A DNA stretch of 64,000 bases from Amblyomma americanum (Eukaryota; Arthropoda; Arachnida; Ixodida; Ixodidae): assembly GCF_052857255.1 (NCBI RefSeq), contig NC_135498.1, forward strand, positions 85,150,639-85,214,638. The letters run 5' to 3'. How positions within the stretch are numbered: the stretch's first letter is position 1; each line of letters opens with the position of its first letter. The position numbers and the translations under genes are program-made. Shown piece by piece: positions 47,973 to 57,252 of this stretch. The notes beneath the pieces are model-generated. The model did not search any database. It saw only the letters and a list, made by a program, of their open reading frames with translations, and was not told the DNA's origin.

Positions 47973-48237
47973 AACTTTGCGACAGTCCCCATCTTACTTA
48001 TCTCTCTGTAACGTGGAGCGTGACGTAGCAACACTTGTCGGAGGACACAGGACGCCTGTTTCTCACGTTACTTCGTTGTTCACCTGTATGTTTATAGCTT
48101 GGATTGTCATTTCTTTTGAAGTCTTCACAATTTTATCTCGCTACTCGGTCTTCTTTCACCCTGAAACTCATTTCCGTTCACTGACGTCGATTTGTTTCTG
48201 ATTTTAGCTTATATCACCTTTATGGTTTTAGCTGTAA

Positions 48238-48544
48238 AAAAATAATATTGTTTTGAGGAATGGAAATGGCGCAGTAACTGTCTCGTATCTTGGTGGACAC
48301 CGGAACTGCGCCGTAAGTAACATGATAAAGGAGGGAGTGAAAGAACGGAAAACAAACGTGCCGTATTGGTGGTCTCAGGAGAAATCTCGAAGCACCTGAC
48401 AATTTTAACGTGCACTGACATCACACAGTACACGGGCGCCTTTTGTGTTTCTCCTCCATCGAAACGCGGCCGCCGCGGTAGGGTTCGCACTGGGGTACTC
48501 CGGCTCGGTAGTCGAGGGTCTTAATCACTGAGCCACCGCGGCGG
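48238..48544 (-). mobile_element. tRNA-derived SINE, type B, near full length
   Basis: On the minus strand the head starts CCGCCGCGGTGGCTCAGTGA with A-box sequence. It has a decayed B box (GTGCGAACCCT), the shared body GTGATGTCAGTGCACGTTAA, and the type B end GCGCCATTTCC before an A/T-rich tail. It is the only copy here with both head and type B tail. Confidence 0.8.
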
Positions 48545-48545
48545 G

Positions 48546-49750
48546 TTTTATCTCCCGTGTATTCATTTACTTGGGGCTGCGTTCCTTCAAATTGCTGTTA
48601 AGGCTTAGATTGCGTTTCTCCTTGGCAAACTGCAACGTATATCAAGCTACAGCGATTCAAACTGTCCGTACGGAAATGGATAAACCAATAACAGATGCGG
48701 GGCGTCCAAAAGAAAATGACGGCGGTAAATAGGAAGCGCCCAGGGCTAGTGCGTATCTATCTCTTGCGCTTCAACAAAGTCACCGGCGGAAGTGCTTTTC
48801 CTTGGCTTGACCGGAACTGCGTGACCGTGGTCATGCAGTTCCGGTATGCCAACAAAACACGTCATGCTTACACTTATTGTCAAATTCAAGGGAGATTCCA
48901 GTAAAGCGGGCCGTTTTTCTTTTTCCACTTCGTTCAGCAAGTATTCGTTCATTGGACAGCTTTTCGCTTCAGCACCTTTTATTTCCTGGAGAGCGCTTCA
49001 TGAAGGGAACATTTTTCCGGAGACGTATCTTCGGGACGTTTTCCTCGGTGACATATTTTTTGGACATAGCCCACTTTAGAACATTTCTCGTGCGCAGTAG
49101 TTCAACGTGCGGGTCCTAAAAAAATGTTTATCCTAAATTTCGAACAACCATGATCAGGATAGACGCAGGTTTCAGTTCTCTGGCCAGTGCATGCACTTCG
49201 TCAGGGCGCCATGCAACAAGGCTTCATTTCCAGATAGAGCGTGCATACTCTCAGAAGAGCAAAGGAAAAAGGCACGTCATCAAAATTCCCGTCTATGGCA
49301 AGAGCTCCCATGGGTGGGAAAAATGCACGCCTTTCTGGCATTAAATGATATCTGTTTGCGTTTCCGGAGGCGTGAGACAATATAAGCTGCAGCATAGTGG
49401 CGAACGAAATATTGAGACAATTACGGCAAAGCAAAGAAGGTTACGTTAGAACATTAGGCCACGAGTGGTCTGTTGAACACTAGCAGTTTCTGTACACAAC
49501 ATAAATAAGATATATTATACATACGTGCTGTTTCGACCGTTAACACCTTCGAATTTTTCTAGGTGTTGTTTACTTGAGTCAAAGACTTTTTGCCAAGTTT
49601 AACTTGCTCTTTACTTACTGGGGATCGGCAGAGCTTTCTAATTTTACACAAGAATTTTCGATGGACGATACTTTTTTATTGCCTGCTATTAAAGAACACA
49701 AAACAGGTATATCTGCAGGGATATCCATTTTCGGCCATTCTTGTGAGGGC
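48546..49750. other. Intergenic, no supported gene
   Basis: Nothing recognisable except the 36-bp inverted repeat at 48810-48845. Confidence 0.4.
48810..48845. repeat. 36-bp near-perfect inverted repeat
   Basis: ACCGGAACTGCGTGACC and GGTCATGCAGTTCCGGT pair over 17 bp with one G-T or C-A type mismatch, separated by GT. The stem is GC-rich and stable as a cruciform or RNA hairpin. There are no flanking repeats. Confidence 0.7.
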
Positions 49751-49759
49751 ACACATTAA

Positions 49760-50480
49760 AAACTTTGCCTCGTAGATAGATAATCTTTATTTTGAAAGGA
49801 CGGATACATTCATTCTTTCCGCGTGCGCAGCTAGTTTTTTTTTTAAGATCATTCAGCCTTGTCACTGACAATCCAGATCTAATCGCCTGCTGGAATTTTA
49901 GCACGAAGTTTCCCCTATTCATGGCACTTTCTAAATATGCTCATTTTAGAATGAACTACTGTCACATAAGCAACGCCGTTGTTTCTTTTTGTTATACTGG
50001 TTGTGTGGAATCACCAAAATTATGTGTTCAGACTCGTCCCATATTCGCTGTTCTGATCTTCTGTCGCCGTGTCGGTGTTTTGTGCGCTTTATCGTTGATA
50101 AAGCCCTGTTTCGCCGAAGGCTCTTGCGCATGCAATTGTTTCCAGCCTTCTCGTGCGCAACATAACCACAGCGAGTCGCATTTGGCGCTCTTTTTGGGCT
50201 ACTATGTTTGGAAAGCGGGCGTGACAAAGACCACATATATTTGCAATGTAATCTCGCTTCAGCAACCGCGTGGTATTCTTTGGTGTCACCTGCTACGCAC
50301 CCTACAATTCTATTCATGTTTCATCTGAAGTTACTAGGAGAAAAAGGCGAGACGCCAATAAAAAGCAGCAGGACGTCAGCCTCGTCTAATTTTTTCATCG
50401 TTCTAAAAAACCATACTGATCCGTAGTTCAGTTGCGCAGCAAAGAGCTCTGTGGTATTTACTGCTCGCTCATTTATCTTG
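49760..50480 (+). other. Upstream/intronic region of the third gene copy
   Basis: The part at 50353-50400 (a CAGGACGTCAGCCTCGTCTA phrase and following T-rich tract) resembles 39968-40015, the end of the intron of paralog 2. The duplication therefore includes intron sequence. No copy of exon 1 was found between 44.8 and 50.4 kb. Confidence 0.45.
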
Positions 50481-50484
50481 ACAG

Positions 50485-50756
50485 CTGTACTCCGGGCCCC
50501 CGAGCCTTTCAAGGGAAGCCGGAGCCATAGCGACAAAGAGGAGGCCGGACCCTCTGGTGTGGGGACCTGTACTGATGCCTCCGATCCTCGCCGACGGAAC
50601 CTGAACAACGATGGCGGGACAAGTCAAGACATAGCGGAGCTGCGTCCGTGAGAAAATAGAGATTCCGTAGACATAGGCTGCATATCTGACGACACCTACT
50701 TTCCAGCTATGCTGGCTACAATTCCCGAATGGGAACTAGCCTTCCTGGAGGACTGA
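50485..50756 (+). pseudogene. Third copy, exon 2 only, of the two-exon family
   Basis: After a pyrimidine-rich tract and TTGACAG acceptor, the phase 1 frame reads FKGSRSHSDKEEAGPSGVGT, then CTDASDPRRR. This aligns with EEAGPSGVCTCDADA of paralog 2 and EEAGPSEMWKCEEGAD of paralog 1. A TGA at 50649-50651 interrupts it. The same frame then continues VDIGCISDD, matching FDLGWILDM and MDFGWLFDD, and ends at TGA 50754-50756. No exon 1 lies within several kilobases upstream. It is most likely a broken duplicate. The premature TGA may come from a CGA arginine codon, which is inference. Confidence 0.68.
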
Positions 50757-50929
50757 AAGTGAAGTAGCCTATTCCCGCATTGCACGCCTGCATTTCAACG
50801 GCTGACCGTAGCTGACTTTTATTTTATTTATTTACAAGTACTACAGCCTGTTTTTTCTGATATTTACTGGAGGCTGGGTGGGTAACACAGCATTTAAATA
50901 CAACAATGTCAAATATTATGGGTAGACTG

Positions 50930-51178
50930 TTGTTTGATTGGATTTAGGGGGGTATAACATCTTAATGCGACCCCGGCTATGATGAACGCCATAGTGAAGT
51001 GCTCCAAATATTTCGACCACGTGGGATTCTTTAACGTGCACTTACATCGCACAGTACACGTGCCTTTAGAATTTCGCCATTTCCCCTCCATCAGAATTCG
51101 ACCGCCGCGGCGGGGATCGAACCCACGTCCTTTGGGTCAGCCGTCGAGCCCCATAATCTCTGCGCCACCGTGGCGGCA
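50930..51178 (-). mobile_element. Ruka-like tRNA-derived SINE
   Basis: On the minus strand it has a GCCGCCACGGTGGCGCAGAG head, a GGGTTCGATCCCCGCC B box, and a body with GTGCGATGTAAGTGCACGTT. The tail contains a GTCGCATTAAGATGTTATAC variant of the usual GTCGC..GACGTTAAACCC. It is more diverged than the copy at 26961. Confidence 0.85.
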
Positions 51179-51179
51179 C

Positions 51180-52190
51180 GTACAATGTTCTAAGTTATAT
51201 TGATCAATCAGAAATGTACGCAGACTAGCACCTCACATATTGTATTCTAACATAGTGTGTGTGATAGCACGAAATCTTATTGGAACTTATTGAACAAAGC
51301 AGTCGTTATGAATAATGCAGATGCGCGCATCAATATACTCGCTGCTCGGCTTTTTGCTGCTGAAGCCAATTTTCGAAACCAAGATTTTTTTTTGTTTTGC
51401 TCAGTATTACTCAGGAGAGGTGTAGTGTCCTCAGAATGTGATGCTCTTTGTATATTACAAATCATGAAAAATACATGTTTTAAGAAATGTGTTATGGCTC
51501 ATACGTTTGAATTCTTTGCAAAATAATAGAAATGACCTAGAGTCGTTTATAAAAATGGATGGGTAAAGCAGCAGCGGGGCCGCATAGCGGCCCTGCTATC
51601 TCCGCCGCAAGCGCAACGAAAAGTGCATCGTGTGACTCGAAAGAAAGCCCCAACTCTCGCGTGGACACGTAAAGCATACGACAACTTTCATGTCGCTCGC
51701 TCGTTTGTTTCAGCGCTGACAATCTCTATGAAGGGGGGAGCCTGGTGTCCGCATGTACTAACGCGCAGGGCGCACGGAACTTGCATCGAGACATAAAAAA
51801 TATGACAGTGCCAAGTGAAGTCGCATTGGGTGCTCTTCAGTCGCACAGTAGCTGCGAGATTGGGGCGCATAGCGTCACGCACCACTGTCAAAAAAGTGCT
51901 GCAGCCCAGCTTTTCTCGTTTAGCTCGTTAGTGGTAAGCACTCCATATCGCAGAGAAACCGGTGTTGGTATTCATCGGCGGTGTGGCCCTAAAATACCGG
52001 ATTAACAGAGTCATGACGTCATAAATACACGACCTCGCGCGGGTAATTCAAACGCACCAGTGTGATCAGGCTCTTGCTTCGCGTATTTAGATATGCTGCT
52101 CAGTCAGCACTCGCAACCGCTACGGTGAAAGACATAAATTGGCGCTAGAGTTCTTGAATTGGTGAAAAACGTAATTGCGAATAAAGGTGA
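51180..52190. other. Intergenic, no supported gene
   Basis: A perfect GGGCCGC/GCGGCCC hairpin with ATA loop lies near 51577-51594. The 51570-52060 stretch is moderately GC-rich and could be an old repeat. No coding signal. Confidence 0.4.
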
Positions 52191-52262
52191 GTTAGATGGG
52201 AATTGAACCCACGACCCTTGGATTGCGAGACGTGCAGGCCAACCGCGGAGCACAAATGCTCG
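52191..52262 (-). mobile_element. tRNA-like sequence, probably a SINE head
   Basis: The minus strand reads TGCTCCGCGGTTGGCCTGCA and then GGGTCGTGGGTTCAATTCCC, an A-box-like and a B-box-like segment at tRNA spacing. The acceptor ends do not pair, so it is a tRNA-derived repeat and not a functional tRNA. Confidence 0.5.
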
Positions 52263-52736
52263 TCGGTTTAAGTTTGATACAGATGGAAATGGGGAATGCG
52301 TTGTGGTCTTTGACTTGATGTCTTGTAATAAGCAAATGCACTTAGGCGTTCATAGTTCAATGTGGCTAAAGTTCTTAGTGCGTTGCTAAATAAAGCTGAT
52401 TAACTGGATTTCTGAGACGGTTCAATGTAGGTGAACGGTTGGATGCTTGTGTATGTGTGATTCGGGGATCACTATTCGGGGAAAGATAGGGAGGTACAAA
52501 CACGTCGCACGGCCGCCGAGTGTGGCGCCACGTGATGATGCGATACAGCACTGACATTAGGTCTCGTCTTTCTGGCGGAACGATTGCATCCATCGCGGAG
52601 CCAACCAAGGGACTGCTCTGCTCACCGGGGTTATACTTCTGAAAATGCCTCATACCGGTACTTTGAACTTCAAGATCAGCCAAGGTCAAAGCACGACTTA
52701 GTCGATTTTGCTGTTGTCTATCTGTAGCTATGAGTC
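52263..52736. other. Short intergenic stretch before the RTE LINE
   Basis: No recognisable gene. An open frame crossing it from the LINE side has no domain support. Confidence 0.4.
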
Positions 52737-52768
52737 TGAGCAAAGTATCATCATCATCATCAGCCTTA

Positions 52769-55700
52769 CTACACCCACTGCAGGGCAAAGGCCTCTCCCA
52801 TGTCTCTCCAATTAACCCTATCCTTTGCCAGCTGCATCCACCCTTTGCCTGCAAACTTCTTAATCTCATCCGCCCACCTAACCTTCTGCCGCCCCCTGCT
52901 ACGCTTACTTTCTCTTGGAACCCACTCCGTTACCCTTAAAGACCAGCGGTTATCCTGCCTTCGCATTACATGCCCTGCCCAAGCCCATTTCTTTCTCTTG
53001 ATTTCGACTAGGATGTCATTAACCCGTGTTTGTTCCCTCACCCACTCTGCCCGCTTCCGATCTCTTAACGTTACACCTATCATTTTTCTTTCCATGGATC
53101 GCTGCGTTGTCCTTAACTTAAGCTGAACTCTTTTCGTTAGCCTCCACGTTTCTGCCCCGTAGGTGAGTACCGGCAAGATACAGCTGTTGTAGACTTTTCT
53201 CTTGAGGGATATTGGTAAACTGCCACTCATGATCTGCGAGAATTTGCCATATGCGCTCCACCCCATTCTCATCCTTCTAGTTATCTCCCTCTCATGATCC
53301 GGATCAGCTGTCACTACTTGCCCTAAGTAGACGTATTCCGTCACAATTTCTGGGCTCTCGCTGCCAATTGTGAACTGTTGTTCCCTTGCTAGGCTGTTTA
53401 ACATTACCTTGGTTTTCTGCATGTTAATTTTAGACCCATTGATCTGCTCTGCCTGTCTAACTCATTGATCATGATTTGCAGTTCACCTCCTGAGTGACTC
53501 AGCAAGCCAATGTCATCAGCAAATCGCAGATTATTTAGGTATTCTCCATTTATTCTTATTCCCAACTGTTCCCAATTCAGGCCTCGAAATACCTCCTGCA
53601 AACATGCGGTGAACAGCATTGGCGAGATCGTGTCTCCTTGCCTGACGCCCTTTCTTATTGGAATTTTATTGCTGACTTTATGGAGGACTATAGTAGCTGT
53701 GCAGTTGCTATATATATCTTCCAGTATTTTGACATAAGGCTCTTCTACCCCCTGATTACGCAATGCCTGTATGACTGCTGAGGTTTCCACTGAGTCGAAT
53801 GCTTTCTCGTAATCAATGAAAGCTATATATAGAGGTTGGTTATATTCTGCGCATTTCTCTATCACCTGATTGATAGCGTGAATATGATCTATTGTGGAAT
53901 ATCCTTTACGAAAGCCTGCCTGATCATTTGGTTGATTAAAGTCTAACGTTGCCCTGAGTCTATTAGCGATTACCTTAGTAAGTACTTTGTAGGCAACGGA
54001 TAGTAAGCTGATCGGCCTGTAATTTTTCAAGTCCTTGGCGTCTCCCTTCTTATGAATTAAGATAATGTTTGCATTCTTCCAAGCTTCTGGTACAGTCGAG
54101 GTCATAAGGCATTGCGTATACAGGGTGGCTAGTTTTTCTAGCACGATGTCCCCTCCATCCTTCAACAGATCTGCTGTTACCTGATCCTCCCCAGCTGCTT
54201 TTCCCCTTTTCATTGCTTCTAAGGGTTTCTTTAATTCATCTTTCGTTACTGGCGGGATGACGCATTGCTGTGCACTGCTCTCTTTCTCATTAGCGCTCTG
54301 ATTACATTGGCTACTGTACACTCTTCGGCTACGTTAACTATTTTATCCATATTGCTAATGACATTGCCCTGCTTGTCTCTTAATGCATACATCTGGTTTT
54401 TACCTATGCCTAGTTTCCTCTTCACTGTTTTTAGGCTACCTCCGTTCTTTATAGCATGCTCGATTCTCTCCATATTAAACTTCCTTATGTCGGCTACCTT
54501 GCGCTTATTTATTAACTTTGATAGCTCCGTTAGTTCTATTCTATCGGTAGTGTTAGATGCCTTCATGTTTTGGCGCTTCTTAATCAGATCTTTCGTCACC
54601 TGAGATACCTACCCGGTATCTTTTCGAACTGTCCTGCCGCCTACTTCTACTGCGCACTCCGTAATTATTGATGTCAGATTATCGTGCATTGAATTAACAT
54701 CAAGATCATCTTCCTCAGTTAAAGCCGAATATCTGTTTTGCAGCGCTATCCTAAACTCCTGTGCTTTCCCTCTTACGGCTAACTCGTTAATGGTCTTCTT
54801 CGCTAGCTTCTTCCGTTCCCTCTTCAAGTCTAAGCTAATTCTAGACCTTACCATTCTATGGTCGCTGCAACGCACCCTTCCGAGGACGGCCACATCCTGA
54901 ATGATGCCAGGTTTAGCGCATAGTATGAAGTCGATTTCATTTTTAATCTCACCATTGGGGCTCTTCCAGGTCCATTTCCTGTTTTCTCGTTTGCGAAAGA
55001 AGGTATTCATGATCCGTAAATTATTTCTATCCGCGAATTCGACTAATAACTCTCCCCTGCTATTCCTAGAGCCTATCCCATAGTCACCTACCGCGTGGTC
55101 GTCAGCCTGCTTCTTGCCCACCTTCGCATTGAAGTCGCCCATCAGTACAGTGTACTGCGATTTTACTCTATTCATTGCTGATTCTACGTCCTCATAGAAG
55201 CTTTCAACGGTCTGGTCATCATGGCTGGATGTGGGTGCGTAGGCCTGCACCACTTTCAGCTTGTACCTCCTATTCAGCCTAATTACTATAGCTGCTACCC
55301 TCTCGTTAATACTGTAGAGCTCCTCTACGTTGCCAGCTATATCCTTATTAATGAGGAAACCCACACCTAGTTCTCGTCTATCCTCTAACCCGCGATAGCA
55401 CAGTATGTGTCCGTCCTTTAGTACTGTATACGCCTCACCTGTCCTCCTAACTTCGCTAAGCCCTATCACATCCCATTTAATTCCCGCTAGTTCCTCAAAC
55501 AGCACTGCTAGGCTAGCCTCACTAGCTAAAGTTCTAGCGTTAAACGTTGCCAGGTTCAGATTCCAATGGCGGCCTGTCCGGAGCCAGAGATTCTTAGCAC
55601 CCTCCGCTGCGTCACAGGTCTGACCGCCGCCGTGGTCAGTTGCTCTGCAGCCGCTGGGGACTGAGGGCCGAGGGTTAATTGGTTTGATCATAGAAGGTTG

Positions 55701-55769
55701 TGGCCAAGTACTACACCAGGGTGGCCAAATCCTGCTCTGGTGAGGGAGTGCGTTGTCGGTTTTGGTCAC
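52769..55769 (-). pseudogene. RTE polyprotein: endonuclease and reverse transcriptase
   Basis: The endonuclease (55590-54900) shows LNLATFNARTLAS, WDVIGLSEVRRTGEAY, VVQAYAPTSSHDDQ, LMGDFNAKVG and a CSDHRMVRSRI end, with all expected catalytic residues. A TAG at 54609-54611 follows in the linker and the frame continues. A frameshift in the 54250-54320 overlap leads to RT (54321-53404): KNYRPISLLSVAYKVLTKVI, AFIDYEKAFDSV, GVRQGDTISPMLF, and an intact RFADDIGLL catalytic box. A second frameshift near 53410 leads to the C-terminal region with VYLGQVVTAD and YGAETWRLTK. RT lacks RNase H downstream. Repairing three positions would give one long frame, so the copy is relatively young. Confidence 0.9.
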
Positions 55770-55835
55770 CGAGATCAGGCCTCACTCCAGGCCTGGTTAT
55801 GCAATTACATCGACACGCGGATTTTTTTTTTTTTT

Positions 55836-55923
55836 AACCCGGTGGAGAATTGCGCGGCACCAGGATTTGAACCCCGGTCCCTTGCGCGCGAGGCGGATGT
55901 TCTGCCTCTACGCCATCGCTGCA
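55836..55923 (-). promoter_or_regulatory. tRNA-like head with pol III A and B boxes at RTE 5' end
   Basis: On the minus strand the element begins GCAGCGATGGCGTAGAGGCA. The A-box match is TGGCGTAGAGG (55905-55915) and a consensus B box is GGTTCAAATCC (55863-55873), at tRNA-like spacing. A run of about 14 A follows (plus-strand T run 55822-55835), then the LINE 5' UTR. It lies inside the target duplication, so it integrated with the LINE. Either it is part of the LINE's own 5' UTR or it came by template switching onto a tRNA-derived RNA. Confidence 0.72.
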
Positions 55924-56507
55924 TGAGCAAAGTATATGTCACGTAATAAAGATGTGATTCGACCACTGGGTAAATATGCAGTTATCTCGACTAGTTACTG
56001 GACCGAAAAAAATTGCGTTAATCAGTTAATTTTAATAAAACAAAGCTTTGCGTACCTTCTGCGCGAAAAATATAGTAACCATAGCTGGACAACACGGCCC
56101 CAGAACACCGTATGTGGCTGGCTGACGTAATATCTATGACAGCGCCGCCGCTGCTACGAGATGTCTGAAGCTGCAACTCAGTGCCGCCCGCTTTCAAACT
56201 TCAAAAAGCGAGGTGCAGTGTGGTGCCGAAGGCTGCCGCTCGATAAGCAGCGCTATAATAAAGAAAACTATATAAACAGCAAGCACATGGACGTTTTATT
56301 TTGTTTTTAGTGCGTGAACGGAGTCCACTGTGTGTCGGCGCAGCTAAGGATCTAAAATGAAGCGCTCGAGCGCATTTGCTACGGCGAGCAGTGCAGAGTT
56401 TAATGAAAAGAAAAGAAACGTGATCAGTAGTTATGTGGGATACATTAACGAAGGTAGATAACACATGTTACAGAGGATTTTCTGGGAGGAAAAATGAATA
56501 TGAACAT

Positions 56508-56655
56508 TGGGGAAAGGAAATGGCGCAGTATCTGGCTCACAACTCGGCGGATAACTTGTACCGCGCCGTAAGGGAAGGGATAATGGAGAGATTGAGAGAA
56601 GAAATGAAGAAAGATGTGGCGTAGTGGAGGTCTCCGGAAATTTAGAGCAGCTAGT
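56508..56655 (-). mobile_element. SINE type B 3' fragment
   Basis: The minus-strand sequence runs from a CCGGAGACCTCCACTACGCC body phrase to CTGCGCCATTTCCTTTCCCC. The head is missing and the middle is diverged. No (ATT)n tail remains. Confidence 0.7.
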
Positions 56656-56714
56656 GATGGAAATGTGAGTTAGGTGGAGTTATATGGGAATATAAAGAAG
56701 TGGGGTAGCCGTGG

Positions 56715-56865
56715 TGGCAGCACCATCACCGCGAGAATGTTTCGTTTATTGTCGGAGCTCGGGCCGCCGTTTCGACAGGCTCTCATTAGGCTTCGTTCCC
56801 TGTAAATTCCGTCAATATTGTTTGTATTTACTTGTTTCTGTTTTAATTCGAGCACTTTCAGGAGG
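56715..56865. repeat. Dispersed repeat family Y, copy 2
   Basis: Counterpart of 1365-1530, same orientation, sharing CGCGAGAATGTTTCGTT and the TTTGTATTTA...ATTCGAGC end. A G run of about 20 at 56887-56905 follows. Confidence 0.5.
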
Positions 56866-56959
56866 AACAGAGGAGCAAAGTCGAAGGGGGGGGGGGGGGG
56901 GGGGTGTTGCCCGCATATGAAACCAGTTTGCTACCGTGCACTGGGGAAAGGAATGAGGG

Positions 56960-56969
56960 TATATAAAAG
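56960..56969 (+). promoter_or_regulatory. Possible TATA box upstream of the MADF gene
   Basis: TATATAAAAG is a near-consensus TATA element 284 nt before the MADF ATG. It could be coincidental in this A/T-containing region. Confidence 0.25.
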
Positions 56970-57252
56970 TGGGGAGAAAAGGGAGTGATTAAAGCAGAAG
57001 GCGAAAAAGATTTGACAAAGTCACAGCCTCTCTCTGCGGTTAATAAAGCCCCAACCTGATGGACAATTCCGAGGCGTACACGCGAACCACCTACGCGCAC
57101 GAGCGTCAGGAAAACCGGTCTGCGCATGTGCGAGGTGCGCGCCGGAAGAGGCTCGCCGGCTTCTGACCGACGTGGACCAATAAGGGAGCAGCTCTCCCAG
57201 TATCCGGTACGAACTTTTTCGCGCCGTTTCCTCGGTATCGCTTGGTTCACCT

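Larger units (their letters stand above)
52749..55923 (-). mobile_element. RTE-clade LINE, nearly full length, with target duplication
   Basis: It lies between perfect 12-bp copies of TGAGCAAAGTAT (52737-52748 and 55924-55935). It encodes endonuclease and RT without RNase H or Gag, and ends in a short (GAT)n tail on the minus strand (CATCATCAT... at 52749). All of this is typical of RTE elements. One nonsense codon and two frameshifts are the only breaks I see. The 5' end carries a tRNA-like segment with an A run. The subclade (BovB or RTE-X type) cannot be decided by eye. Confidence 0.9.

Noticed and set aside
48810..48845. Inverted repeat considered as a microRNA precursor
   Set aside because: The 17-bp arms with a 2-nt spacer are too short for a pre-miRNA and there is no extended flanking stem.
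52191..52262. Candidate functional tRNA gene on the minus strand
   Set aside because: B-box and A-box phrases are present, but the acceptor ends do not pair and the anticodon arm is poor. A tRNA-derived SINE head explains it better.
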